A stretch of DNA of 51,181 nucleotides. Source: Chloroflexota bacterium. Its GTDB lineage: Bacteria > Chloroflexota > Ktedonobacteria > Ktedonobacterales > JACDGC01. Each line of letters starts with the position of its first letter. Within the stretch, counting starts at the first letter, position 1. The stretch lies in contig JAJYBV010000012.1 of the NCBI GenBank assembly GCA_021778805.1, positions 1 to 51,181 on the forward strand. The letters run 5' to 3'. The position numbers and the translations under genes are program-made. The notes under the pieces are model-generated. The model was given only the letters and a program-made list of their open reading frames with translations, was not told the DNA's origin and searched no databases. Of this stretch, positions 19,997 through 27,636 are shown in pieces.

Positions 19997-21100
19997 CTAG
20001 CTTCCTGAAACGATATTTGCTGTGAACCACTGTTTGTATTCATTTTCAACACTGGCCCATTTTTCAACATTTAAGTTGAAGAAGTTAATGCCGGTTGTTT
20101 GGCGAGTTACAACCGGTGTAACACCTTGAATCAATTCAAGGAAATAGGTATCACCATCGGTTGGGTCGTGATGGGTCATTGATTGCTGGCCCTGCTGCGA
20201 CATCACATAGTTTACAAACGCTTCTGCGCAAGCCTGATGTGCCCCGTTAGCGGCTATACCCATTTCGCTTGGCAAAGCGGCAACACCGGATGAGGGATAT
20301 ATTACACCGATGTTATTGTCACCGTTGGCGACTTCACCATAATATGCAGAATCTTGCACGATACCAAATTCCTTCGCGCCGGTTTTTACCGCGGTAATGG
20401 TCAGATCATTTGTTTGATAAGCGCGCAACCCGTTGGCTTTTAATTGTGTGAAGAAATTTTTGCCTTGATCTTCTCCGCCTAACAGCTGAGATACTCCCGC
20501 AACAAACGGATATGTTGGTCCGGAAAGCGAGGGATCATTCATTTCAATTTCGTTTTTAAACGCGGGGTTTAAAAGATCTTTCCAATCTTGCGGCAATTGC
20601 GCCGGAGCATGCGCTTTGTTATAAATAATAACGCCTGCCGCGGTAAGGCCGCTGGGATAGTACGCATAGTCAGAGGGTATGAGTGATTGCCCTTGCTGGG
20701 TATAATTGCTAATATTGTTAGATTTCCATTTCAGCAAATACCCTTGGTCATCCAGGTTTTGCATAGTAACATTCCCATCAAACCACACAACATCCCATTG
20801 GGGATTATTGCCTTCAGCGGCAACTTTAGCCAAGATGTTGCCGGTGCTGTCATCAACTAATTGCGCTTGAATGCCGGTGTCGCGTGTGAAAGCTTTTACG
20901 GTATCCGAATCATATCCCTGCGCTGAGTAAACTACCAGCCCGGTTGATTTATTGCACTGTGAAGCCGCTAACTGCGCTGCCGCAGAAGATGTATTTGCAT
21001 TGCTGGAAGAAGCAGCGTTTCCGCACGCCACCGTAAAAGAAAGAACTGTTATAATACACGCTAATGCGATGGAACGCATCTTTGAAAAAGAAAAAGACAT
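19997..21100 (-). CDS. ABC importer substrate-binding lipoprotein (FbpA-like, extracytoplasmic)
   Basis: A 367-aa protein with a lipoprotein signal: short Lys/Arg N-region, hydrophobic core and a lipobox ending TVAC (Cys26), then a Ser/Asn/Ala linker. The mature part reads as a type II periplasmic-binding fold: LVVYSAQGYD at the start, WDVVWFDGNV, and DSAYYGEVANGD. The paired Tyr in SAYYGE recalls ferric-binding proteins, but 2-aminoethylphosphonate and thiamine binders have similar sequences, so iron is only the first guess. ATG 21100 has AAAGG just upstream. First gene of the operon. The upstream gap (21101-21360) shows no clear riboswitch or Fur box; TTAACA-16-TAAACT near 21340 is a weak promoter candidate. 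Confidence 0.85.
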   Translation of the reverse strand: MSFSFSKMRSIALACIITVLSFTVACGNAASSSNANTSSAAAQLAASQCNKSTGLVVYSAQGYDSDTVKAFTRDTGIQAQLVDDSTGNILAKVAAEGNNPQWDVVWFDGNVTMQNLDDQGYLLKWKSNNISNYTQQGQSLIPSDYAYYPSGLTAAGVIIYNKAHAPAQLPQDWKDLLNPAFKNEIEMNDPSLSGPTYPFVAGVSQLLGGEDQGKNFFTQLKANGLRAYQTNDLTITAVKTGAKEFGIVQDSAYYGEVANGDNNIGVIYPSSGVAALPSEMGIAANGAHQACAEAFVNYVMSQQGQQSMTHHDPTDGDTYFLELIQGVTPVVTRQTTGINFFNLNVEKWASVENEYKQWFTANIVSGS

Positions 21101-21365
21101 TATTTCGCCTTTCATAACCAACATAGTTTCGCCTATCTATCATTGTTAAAAACCGGCGCTGAAAAACTCTGCGAAAGCATTTCCTGCCAAGAGAAAATCA
21201 ATACAAAATCATAAGAGGTTTTGTAAAATAGGCGAACCATTTTTCATTATTTGGGATGGTAAAAAGCAGAAAACCCTTTTAGCATCCGTTGAGATTATAA
21301 AAATTTTGTGTAAAATATAGTTTATCATTCAGTTAAGTATTGTTAAAAACTTTGCAGCCCCTTAC

Positions 21366-21566
21366 GCAGGGTTTGGGGTGTCCCCAATATTTTTAATTAA
21401 TCGAATACCGCACGGTACCCATGGGGATACGTAAGAGGCGGCAGCCCCTTGCGCGGGGAATGGGGTATCCCCAATATTTTTAATTAATCGAACACCGCAC
21501 GGTACCCATGGAGATACGTAAGGTGCGGCAGCCCTTTGCGCGGGGAATGGGGTGTCCCCAAAATAT
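21366..21566 (-). repeat. 87-bp tandem repeat, about 2.3 copies
   Basis: Blocks containing GGGGT(G/A)TCCCC recur with their CCCC at 21382, 21469 and 21556, a period of exactly 87 bp. Each unit holds a stem-forming GGGGT-TCCCC, an AT-rich ATTTTTAATTAATCG, then CCGCACGGTACCCATG and a GC-rich GCAGCCC(C/T)TTGCGCGGGG. Single units of the GC-rich part occur also at 24.59 and 39.08 kb. On the minus strand the unit is open as 29 codons, but there is no ribosome site or conserved start, so I do not call a gene. Confidence 0.85.
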
Positions 21567-21800
21567 TTTTTATGAAAATCTTTCACAGGGCAATATTGGT
21601 GGCCGGGCAGCAAGGGCGACCGCAAGGGTCGCCCCTACCGGATTGCATTGCCTCATGTGTGACCGTGCGGAGTTTGGTATAAAATAAGCGCTTTATGTCA
21701 GCGCTTGTGTACCGCGCGGCCACAAAACGAACACCACACGATAAATCATGTGGCTTGTCTCCTCACATCCACCCATGTGTGAACGCGCGCTTGTGAATCC
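21567..21800 (-). repeat. Dispersed intergenic repeat, copy B (composite)
   Basis: It contains the perfect palindrome GGGCGACC-N5-GGTCGCCC (21614-21634) flanked by CCCCTACCGGATTGCATTGCCTCATG. Further right lies CCACACGAT-N2-ATCATGTGG with flanking CAAAACGAACA and CTTGTCTCC (21722-21760). The same blocks recur at 24.36-24.54 and 38.85-39.03 kb in the opposite orientation. With the tandem block it fills most of the gap 21101-22089; I see no gene in the rest of that gap. Confidence 0.8.
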
Positions 21801-22089
21801 CTGCTTACAGTGCAGGATCATGCGGCATTGAAAGGGCTATTCCTTGCTGTCCCTTTTGAGTAGTTATCAAAAATCAATTGATTTTAGGCGTGTGGTTTTG
21901 TAAAGGAAAATGAAATCATCAAAACTCTCAGGATATCTTGAAAAGCAGGCGAAAAAGCTTGCATAATTCTACCATAAGGGTGTATATTTGGGATACAGTA
22001 GTTTTTAGCAGCAACTCTGTTTTCACTCCAATTATGCGCATAGCCGTACCTCTTATATTTCGCGGCGCGCATCGAAAGGACTGTTTATT

Positions 22090-22968
22090 TTGAGGTTTGC
22101 AATCATAAGTGATATTCATGGTAATTATGAAGCTTTACAAGCGGTTATAGATGATATTGATGAAATTCGCGCAAATTCATCCCAAGAATTTGACGGCGTG
22201 TGGTGTTTAGGTGATATTGTTGGCTACGGCCCGGATCCCGGCGCGTGCGTGCGCACCATTCGCCACTACAGTTCTATGATTGTTGCAGGCAACCACGATT
22301 GGGGCGCATGCGGCAAGGCAGATTTAAACGAATTTAGCGAGACAGCGCGCGCATCGCTGCTGTGGACTCAGCGGCAGCTTCGCATTGATGAAATTGATTT
22401 CCTTGCAAACTTGCCGGATCGCGCAACAGCGCCGGACCCGGAAAACATGACAATGGTTCATGGCAGCCCGGTGGTTCCGTTATGGGAATATTTGTTAACA
22501 CCGGAAGCAGCGTCACTGAGTTTTCTTTCGTTTCCCACCCGGTTTTGTGTTGTTGGTCACACCCATGTGCCAACAATTTTTCTGCAGGAATCGGCAAAAT
22601 ATGATAAATTAAAACTTCCGGTGCTTACAGCGCGCGAGCGGCAGGTTATGGAATATGGCTCGGAAGAAGAAGGCATTATAGCGTCTACCATTGAAATGGA
22701 TGCGATTATGTCGCGGCCGCCATGCATACCGATGCAAACGATTCCGCAAGGTTGGTGGATGCCGGACGAAAAGTATCGCGCTATAGTGAATCCGGGAAGT
22801 GTTGGGCAGCCGAGAGATGGTGATAATCGCGCGGCATATGTTATTTATGACACTGAAAAGGGTTTTTTATTCCGGCGGGTGCAATACTGGAAAGAAAGCA
22901 CGATTGAAAAATTAAAGGCGGAATCTTTCACAAAAGATTTGATCGAGCGGCTGCTTACAGGATATTAG
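22090..22968 (+). CDS. Metallophosphoesterase (calcineurin-like, YfcE/DR1281-type fold)
   Basis: A 292-aa binuclear-metal phosphoesterase. The metal motifs are complete: SDIHGNYEAL (D-x-H), GDIVGYGPDP (GD-x2-G), AGNHDWGA (GNHD), VHGSP and VGHTHVP (GH-x-H). Translation most likely starts at TTG 22090: AAAGGA lies at 22075-22080 and the family N terminus (RFAIISDIHG) begins at once. The substrate cannot be told from sequence; relatives hydrolyse phosphodiesters or small phosphomonoesters. Residues about 175-215, between the two last metal motifs, form an insertion of low similarity. It is probably monocistronic, with the tRNA gene just downstream on its own promoter. Confidence 0.88.
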   Translation: MRFAIISDIHGNYEALQAVIDDIDEIRANSSQEFDGVWCLGDIVGYGPDPGACVRTIRHYSSMIVAGNHDWGACGKADLNEFSETARASLLWTQRQLRIDEIDFLANLPDRATAPDPENMTMVHGSPVVPLWEYLLTPEAASLSFLSFPTRFCVVGHTHVPTIFLQESAKYDKLKLPVLTARERQVMEYGSEEEGIIASTIEMDAIMSRPPCIPMQTIPQGWWMPDEKYRAIVNPGSVGQPRDGDNRAAYVIYDTEKGFLFRRVQYWKESTIEKLKAESFTKDLIERLLTGY

Positions 22969-23008
22969 CGAAAAGGGCTGGTTGGTGAGATCATTTTCAT
23001 CCGCGAAT

Positions 23009-23037
23009 TTGCGTTTTGCGCAGAACTGTGGTATGAT
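23009..23037 (+). promoter_or_regulatory. Promoter of the tRNA-Ala gene
   Basis: TTGCGT (23009-23014), 17-nt spacer, TATGAT (23032-23037). The predicted start lies a few bases before the tRNA 5' end at 23049. Confidence 0.7.
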
Positions 23038-23048
23038 AACTGAAGCTT

Positions 23049-23124
<76 letters not shown>

Positions 23125-23131
23125 TAAAGCA

Positions 23132-23175
23132 AAACAGCAATTCAGAGAACTTCTTTCCGAATTGCTGTTTTTTTT
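23132..23175 (+). terminator. Intrinsic terminator after tRNA-Ala
   Basis: A 12-bp perfect stem (AAACAGCAATTC at 23132-23143 and its complement at 23159-23170), a 15-nt loop, then a run of T. It starts eight nt after the CCA end. Confidence 0.92.
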
Positions 23176-23318
23176 ATGCGCTTGTGCGTTCAAGCGAATC
23201 CGCAGTAAATTGCTTGTGTTCATAGATTCGTTTTTGTGCCGCATATAAAATATGAATGTGTTTAAGTTTGCCATAAAATGATCTAATCTATTTGCAACGC
23301 ACGAGTGAAATCTAAAAA

Positions 23319-23945
23319 TTATCCCAAAACCATATTATTCTTAGCTGAAGGAGCAATTCCTTGCCAAATAAACGTTGCAAGCGAGTTTGCGCGCTCTTGA
23401 GTTAGACTTTCTGAAAGATTTAGGATATTGGGAAGCAGCGCCATTGACTCAAGAGTTCCAAGAATGATCCACGCTAATGTTTGCGGATCGTATAAAAAGA
23501 TTTCTCCTTCCTGTATTGCTTGTACTAGCGCAGCTGTCAAACGATGAAAAGACTTCATCAGCCAAAAGGCAACCGGTTGGCCAATATCACGATTCACTCC
23601 ATGCAGTGCGCTGATATGGACGCGGAAAAAATCATTATGATCAAGCGCCATTTGCGCAAACGCTAAGGCAAGATCACGAATTTTTTGCGGCCAAGACTGG
23701 TCTGAATTGATGCATTTGCACACAATTTCATCAATCATTGAACCAATTGAGTTAAGAAGCGATAACAACACATCTTCTTTATTTGTATAATAAAGATATA
23801 TTGTACCTCGCCCGATTCCTGCTCTTTCAGCAATCGTATTGATATTGGCGCGATCATATCCATACCGCGCTATTTCGGCAGCGGCAGCATCTAAAATGAT
23901 TCGGCGTTTTTGTAAACGATCGGAATCCGTAACAATTTTGGGCAA
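23319..23945 (-). CDS. TetR-family transcriptional repressor
   Basis: A 208-aa regulator with the N-terminal TetR helix-turn-helix: RIILDAAAAEIARYGYD, then TIAERAGIGRGTIYLYY and NKEDVLL. The remaining 150 residues are the variable ligand-binding and dimer domain, so the inducer is unknown. There is no ATG at the N terminus; TTG 23945 is preferred over TTG 23954 because GAGGG sits nine nt before the former and directly abuts the latter. Its own promoter is at 24022-24051. Two copies of one palindrome near the SDR and cyclase genes (24139-24166, 27565-27600) are the likely operators. The gap 23125-23318 holds only the tRNA terminator. Confidence 0.9.
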   Translation of the reverse strand: MPKIVTDSDRLQKRRIILDAAAAEIARYGYDRANINTIAERAGIGRGTIYLYYTNKEDVLLSLLNSIGSMIDEIVCKCINSDQSWPQKIRDLALAFAQMALDHNDFFRVHISALHGVNRDIGQPVAFWLMKSFHRLTAALVQAIQEGEIFLYDPQTLAWIILGTLESMALLPNILNLSESLTQERANSLATFIWQGIAPSAKNNMVLG

Positions 23946-24021
23946 ATTTTCCAACCCTCATTTCTTGATTTTGAATGGTTATTCATCCCTAATATGTATA
24001 AAATCCATATGCTCTGTTCAT

Positions 24022-24051
24022 ATTATATTCAAACAAAGTATGGCGTGTCTA
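24022..24051 (-). promoter_or_regulatory. Candidate promoter of the tetR-like gene
   Basis: TAGACA (24051-24046), 18-nt spacer, TATAAT (24027-24022) on the minus strand, giving a leader of about 70 nt. The nearest operator-like palindrome is about 90 bp upstream, too far to block this promoter directly. Confidence 0.55.
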
Positions 24052-24115
24052 TAATAATTGAACAATTTAACCAAAATTTTCATTGCTATCAAATAAATGG
24101 CGCATACGACACAAG

Positions 24116-24144
24116 TTGCTTTATTGCCTTTTACTGTTTATAAT
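24116..24144 (+). promoter_or_regulatory. Promoter reading toward the SDR gene
   Basis: TTGCTT (24116-24121), 17-nt spacer, TATAAT (24139-24144). The -10 box is itself the left end of the operator palindrome. The next gene on this strand is the SDR gene at 24718, which leaves a leader of about 570 nt filled by structured sequence and a dispersed repeat. Confidence 0.65.
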
Positions 24145-24166
24145 GAGTGATGAGTCACCCATTATA
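24139..24166. promoter_or_regulatory. Putative TetR operator, site 1
   Basis: An imperfect palindrome of two 12-nt arms, TATAATGAGTGA and TCACCCATTATA (11 of 12 paired), around TGAG. The core TAATGARTGA-N4-TCACCCATTA is identical in layout to site 2 at 27565-27600. In both cases one arm overlaps a -10 box. Size, symmetry and position fit a TetR-family operator; binding is inferred. Confidence 0.7.
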
Positions 24167-24360
24167 AGTATCGGTTATAAAATAACGGTAATTTCTTATA
24201 GACATGAGTATCCGTACCGCATAAAACAGGATGCTTGACGCCAATCGACGGGGCCGGAGGTGTCCACCGATTCCTCCATTCCTTAGACTCAGGTCTCTAG
24301 GATGGCATTGGAAGATTTGTAAAGAGACAAACAACACAGTACGCAAAAGATACGGCGCGG
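24167..24360 (+). other. Possible structured leader between operator and SDR gene
   Basis: About 190 nt that contain no gene but several short hairpins: GGAGG (24256-24260) with CCTCC (24273-24277), and AGAC-TCAG-GTCT (24285-24296) closed by CCT/AGG. It would be transcribed from the promoter at 24116-24144. I recognise no riboswitch class. It may simply be decayed sequence between the promoter and an inserted repeat. Confidence 0.3.
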
Positions 24361-24660
24361 TATAAGTGGACGGGGGACTATGAAACGAACACCACATGCT
24401 GATGAACTTTACTATTTTAATTAGGATGAAGACCAACAGAGCGGAATCCCATAGTGCCTGTTGTTGAACAATTACCGCACGGTACACATGAGGCAATGCA
24501 ATCCGGTAGGGGCGACCCTTGCGGTCGCCCTTGCTGCCCGTCTACCAATATTTCCCATCGGAAAATAAAATAAAAAGATATTTTTGGGGACACCCCAAGC
24601 CCCGCGCAAGGGGCCTGCGCCCCTTACGAATCTCGGGCTGTTGCAGTCGCGCAGGGGTTG
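24361..24660 (+). repeat. Dispersed intergenic repeat, copy C (composite)
   Basis: In order it holds ACGAACACCACATG, the block with AGGATGAAGACCAACAGAG and CTGTTGTTGAACAA, ACCGCACGGTACACATG, the palindrome GGGCGACC-N5-GGTCGCCC (24510-24530), and the GC-rich GGGGACACCCCAAGCCCCG with CGCAAGGGGC (24596-24620). The order matches copy D at 38.75-39.13 kb; copies A and B are inverted. It separates the operator-bearing promoter from the SDR gene. Confidence 0.8.
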
Positions 24661-24717
24661 GAATAGCCATTCCTGGCTTTATCTCCAAAGCAGTAACAAA
24701 TAATTGAAGAGGAATTT

Positions 24718-25476
24718 ATGTGTATGAATAAATTGGTTTTAATAACAGGCGCCGGACGAGGCATCGGACTTGAAATAGCAACGATATTGGCTCAAAAAGG
24801 ATATGACTTGGCGCTCATTACAAAATCATCGGAATCTGCTGATGTATTACGGCAAAATAATACATTCATGCAGGGAAAAACATCAATTTGGCAAGTGGAT
24901 GTAGCTGATAAACAAAATATTCAATCATTTATTCAGTCATGGAATCAACCATTATGGGGAATTGTAAATAACGCCGGTGTTGTTCAGACAATGACACTGA
25001 TGCAAACCGGCATTGATCCTTGGGAGCAAATATTGCATACGAATCTGGATGCGCCTTACCTATTGGTAAAAGGTTTATTGCCATATATAACACATCCGGG
25101 CCGCATAGTCAATATTTCATCGCAGCTCGGTAAAGAAGGCCGCGCGGGATATTCTGCTTATTGTGCTTCTAAATTTGGTTTAATTGGCATGACCAAATGT
25201 TGGGCAAAAGAACTTGGTCAAGTTGGTGTTACCGTAAACGCCGTGTGTCCCGGTTGGGTAGAAACTGAAATGAGCGGACAAGATATCCAGCGCATGGCGC
25301 AAGAGCATCAAATGACGCCGGAAGAGTATTATCATGCAATTTGCCAGCCGTTAGAATTGAAGCGGTTTAATTCAACAGAAGAAGTTGCTCATCTTGTTGC
25401 ATTCCTGCTTTCAGAGGAAGCTTCAGGAATTACTGGCAGAGATTGGCTCATGCAAACTATTTGGAATGAGGAATAA
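24718..25476 (+). CDS. Short-chain dehydrogenase/reductase
   Basis: A 252-aa NAD(P)-dependent oxidoreductase of the classical SDR family. The cofactor motif is TGAGRGIG, the structural motif NNAGVV, and the catalytic set is Ser in NISSQLG and Tyr/Lys in YSAYCASK. PGWVETEM is the usual post-catalytic segment. The length is standard. ATG 24718 follows AGAGGA; a second ATG two codons on is also possible. It is followed by the DUF5672 gene after 2 nt. Family members act on sugars, polyols, fatty-acyl chains and many others, so the substrate is open; the neighbouring cyclase makes a cyclitol or keto-sugar conceivable. Confidence 0.92.
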   Translation: MCMNKLVLITGAGRGIGLEIATILAQKGYDLALITKSSESADVLRQNNTFMQGKTSIWQVDVADKQNIQSFIQSWNQPLWGIVNNAGVVQTMTLMQTGIDPWEQILHTNLDAPYLLVKGLLPYITHPGRIVNISSQLGKEGRAGYSAYCASKFGLIGMTKCWAKELGQVGVTVNAVCPGWVETEMSGQDIQRMAQEHQMTPEEYYHAICQPLELKRFNSTEEVAHLVAFLLSEEASGITGRDWLMQTIWNEE

Positions 25477-25478
25477 CC

Positions 25479-26276
25479 ATGAAAATCAATCCAGTTGTTA
25501 TTATTCCAATATATAAACCCGTCCTTACTGAATATGACTATATTTCATTACGGCATGCGTATCGTTACCTTTCCCGATATCGTATAGCAGCAATCCAACC
25601 AAAGTCACTCCGGTTTTTCTTGCCGGGAATGGATCTTGTTACCTTTCCCGATCATTTTTTCCGAGGAAGAGATGGATATAACGAACTTATGCTATCCGTT
25701 GAATTTTATGAGCATTTTCAGAATCACAGTCATATGTTGATTTATCAGCAGGATGCGCTTGTTTTCCGTGATGAACTGGAGGAATGGTGTGCGGAAGAAA
25801 TAGATTATATTGGAGCCTGCTGGTATCCAAACCTTATTCAAAAATATGAGCATATGGATTGGCCATATGCCAGAATTGGGTGTGGCAATGGCGGATTTAG
25901 TCTTCGCCGAATTGAAACATTCCTGAATCATTTGCAGAATCGCAAGCCAATTGATCGGCAAATGATCGATACTATTGCCCAAAACAATGCGGCCGGCGCA
26001 AAACTTATAGAGCGTTATTGGCTGCATCTCGATCCTGCAAACTTTATGAATCATGAATCTTTAAACGAAGATGTGTACTTTGGGATATTTGCTTCAATTC
26101 TGGATAGGAAATTTCGTGTGGCTTTGCCTGAAATGGGGGATCGCTTTTCTTTTGAATATGCTCCGCAGTGGCTATTTAAGAAAAACGGTGAGCATATGCC
26201 CTTTGGATGTCATGCATGGTATAAATTCCCAGATAGCTTAGATTTCTGGACACCATACTTGGTACAAAATAATTGA
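25479..26276 (+). CDS. DUF5672 protein, glycosyltransferase-like
   Basis: A 265-aa soluble protein. VVIIPIYKP at the N terminus looks like the opening strand of a GT-A nucleotide-sugar fold. MLIYQQDALVFRDELEEW, DYIGACWYP, GCGNGGFSLRR and NEDVYFG are the DUF5672 blocks; the DALVF acidic motif may play the metal-binding role of a DXD. No DUF5672 enzyme function is known to me. The gene starts 2 nt after the SDR stop, with GAGG inside the SDR end, so the two are cotranscribed. It is convergent with the cyclase gene; the 51-nt gap shows no strong terminator. Confidence 0.8.
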   Translation: MKINPVVIIPIYKPVLTEYDYISLRHAYRYLSRYRIAAIQPKSLRFFLPGMDLVTFPDHFFRGRDGYNELMLSVEFYEHFQNHSHMLIYQQDALVFRDELEEWCAEEIDYIGACWYPNLIQKYEHMDWPYARIGCGNGGFSLRRIETFLNHLQNRKPIDRQMIDTIAQNNAAGAKLIERYWLHLDPANFMNHESLNEDVYFGIFASILDRKFRVALPEMGDRFSFEYAPQWLFKKNGEHMPFGCHAWYKFPDSLDFWTPYLVQNN

Positions 26277-26327
26277 AAAACATCTCCCTTATCAGACATA
26301 TAAACCACTTAAGCTAGTGCTGCTGCA

Positions 26328-27494
26328 TTACTTGCGCCGAATTACGCTGACAGCATGTTTGGGGCGACTTGCCTCAATGGCTTGAAGCACAATATCTTGA
26401 GGAATTGCGTGAGCATAACCACCATATTCGTTAGGCGCCATTACACCGATTGATTGCAAGATCCCCATATTTGGCAAATCGCCTGCGAAATGCTTATCAT
26501 AGCGAATTTTATTCCAAATATCATCGATGGAAAACTCAGCGGGAATTTTTATTGGCAATCCAAAGCGGGTAAAAACATCTTCATGAATAGTTATGAGATC
26601 TGCTTCAGACAATCCAAGCATATACCCTATCCGAGCAGACGCGCACATACCAATTGCTATGGCCTCACCATGGTAAATTTTTCCTTGGGAAAGATGTTCA
26701 ACAGCATGCCCAATTGTATGCCCATATTGTTTGAGCATTTCATCATATTCATTTTCAACATCATCACTCATCACATCCAGCTTTAACTTAATGGCAGTTG
26801 AAACAACGGTATTCAAAAAATCTTGATCAGTCAAGTTTTGACTGTGAGAGAGCATATAATCCAAAAAATCAGCATCTTGGCATAAAGCGTGTTTTATGGA
26901 TTCAGCAAGACCGTTGCGAATGTTGCGTATATCCAATGTTTGTAGCAGCAACGGATCGACAATGACTTTTTGGGCAGGATAATAACTTCCCACTAAGTTT
27001 TTTCCATGCCTAAAATTTAACGCTTGCTTAAAATCAATTGCTGCGTCTGATTGCGCAAGCAAACTTGTTGGTATGTGTATCAGGCCAATGCCTCTATACA
27101 GCGTCGATGCAAGAAATCCTGCAATATTGTTGACAACACCTCCGCCAAGACTAATAATGACGGAATGCTTATCAATGCCTAAATCCAAAACTTGTTCGAT
27201 GAGTTTAATATACACATCAACACTTTTTGAAGTTTCCACCGGCGCAACTATTAACTCATGAATATTCAATCCGATTTTTTGAAGTGCTTCTCGTACCGGT
27301 TGAAGATATAATCGCTCAATGTTTTGGTCGGTAAGCAGGATATGGTTTGTGTCTTTGCTCATTTCTTGAAATGCAGCCATTTCACCCAGATGATGAATTG
27401 CGTCAATGCGGATAATCACATCACTTTTTAATTCACGATCGGCTCGAAATGTTGCTGTAAAGGTGTTTGCTGAACTATGGTTTCTATTTTTCAA
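26328..27494 (-). CDS. Sugar-phosphate cyclase, 2-deoxy-scyllo-inosose synthase-like (DHQ synthase superfamily)
   Basis: A 388-aa NAD- and metal-dependent cyclase. Superfamily motifs are GGGVVNNIAGF (NAD), HIPTSLLAQSD, GLAESIKHA (metal Glu), YGHTIGHAVEH and YHGEAIAIGM (metal His). Dehydroquinate synthases carry DSSVGGKTGVN in the substrate loop; this protein has DAAIDFKQALNFRHGKN, close to the KQAVN loop of 2-deoxy-scyllo-inosose synthases, and YGHT instead of FGHT. The likely reaction is cyclisation of a hexose or heptose phosphate to a carbocycle, not shikimate synthesis. The usual partner aminotransferase is absent from the window. ATG 27494 follows AAAGGAG. Its promoter overlaps operator site 2. 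Confidence 0.82.
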   Translation of the reverse strand: MKNRNHSSANTFTATFRADRELKSDVIIRIDAIHHLGEMAAFQEMSKDTNHILLTDQNIERLYLQPVREALQKIGLNIHELIVAPVETSKSVDVYIKLIEQVLDLGIDKHSVIISLGGGVVNNIAGFLASTLYRGIGLIHIPTSLLAQSDAAIDFKQALNFRHGKNLVGSYYPAQKVIVDPLLLQTLDIRNIRNGLAESIKHALCQDADFLDYMLSHSQNLTDQDFLNTVVSTAIKLKLDVMSDDVENEYDEMLKQYGHTIGHAVEHLSQGKIYHGEAIAIGMCASARIGYMLGLSEADLITIHEDVFTRFGLPIKIPAEFSIDDIWNKIRYDKHFAGDLPNMGILQSIGVMAPNEYGGYAHAIPQDIVLQAIEASRPKHAVSVIRRK

Positions 27495-27564
27495 ATGCTA
27501 AATTCTCCTTTTGGCAGGCTCTAAGTACACTAACAGCCATTCAATTGCGTAGTTTCCTTAGAGG

Positions 27565-27600
27565 TCATAATAATGAATGAGCACTCACCCATTATTATGA
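27565..27600. promoter_or_regulatory. Putative TetR operator, site 2
   Basis: A 36-bp palindrome: 16-nt arms (14 of 16 paired) around GCAC. Its core TAATGAATGA-N4-TCACCCATTA matches site 1 with the same 4-nt centre. It overlaps the -10 region of the cyclase promoter and the likely transcription start. Confidence 0.75.
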
Positions 27601-27625
27601 TACCATATTTTCTAAATTAAGTCAA
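27597..27625 (-). promoter_or_regulatory. Promoter of the cyclase gene
   Basis: TTGACT (27625-27620), 17-nt spacer, TATCAT (27602-27597) on the minus strand, about 100 nt upstream of the cyclase ATG and 12 nt beyond the stop of the response-regulator gene. Four bases of the -10 box lie inside operator site 2. Confidence 0.75.
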
Positions 27626-27636
27626 TTGATCTGCTG

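Noticed and set aside
21362-21625. Minus-strand frame through the tandem repeat that would encode a 29-residue periodic peptide
   Set aside because: No ribosome site or conserved start. The frame exists because the repeat unit is 87 bp, and the same blocks occur as noncoding repeats elsewhere.
21366-21640. CRISPR array, because of the regular repeats
   Set aside because: The 87-bp units are adjacent and nearly identical with no unique spacers, and no cas genes are present.
26328-27494. Annotation of the cyclase as 3-dehydroquinate synthase (aroB)
   Set aside because: The substrate loop lacks the DHQS pattern GGKTGVN and has KQALN, and no other shikimate gene is nearby.
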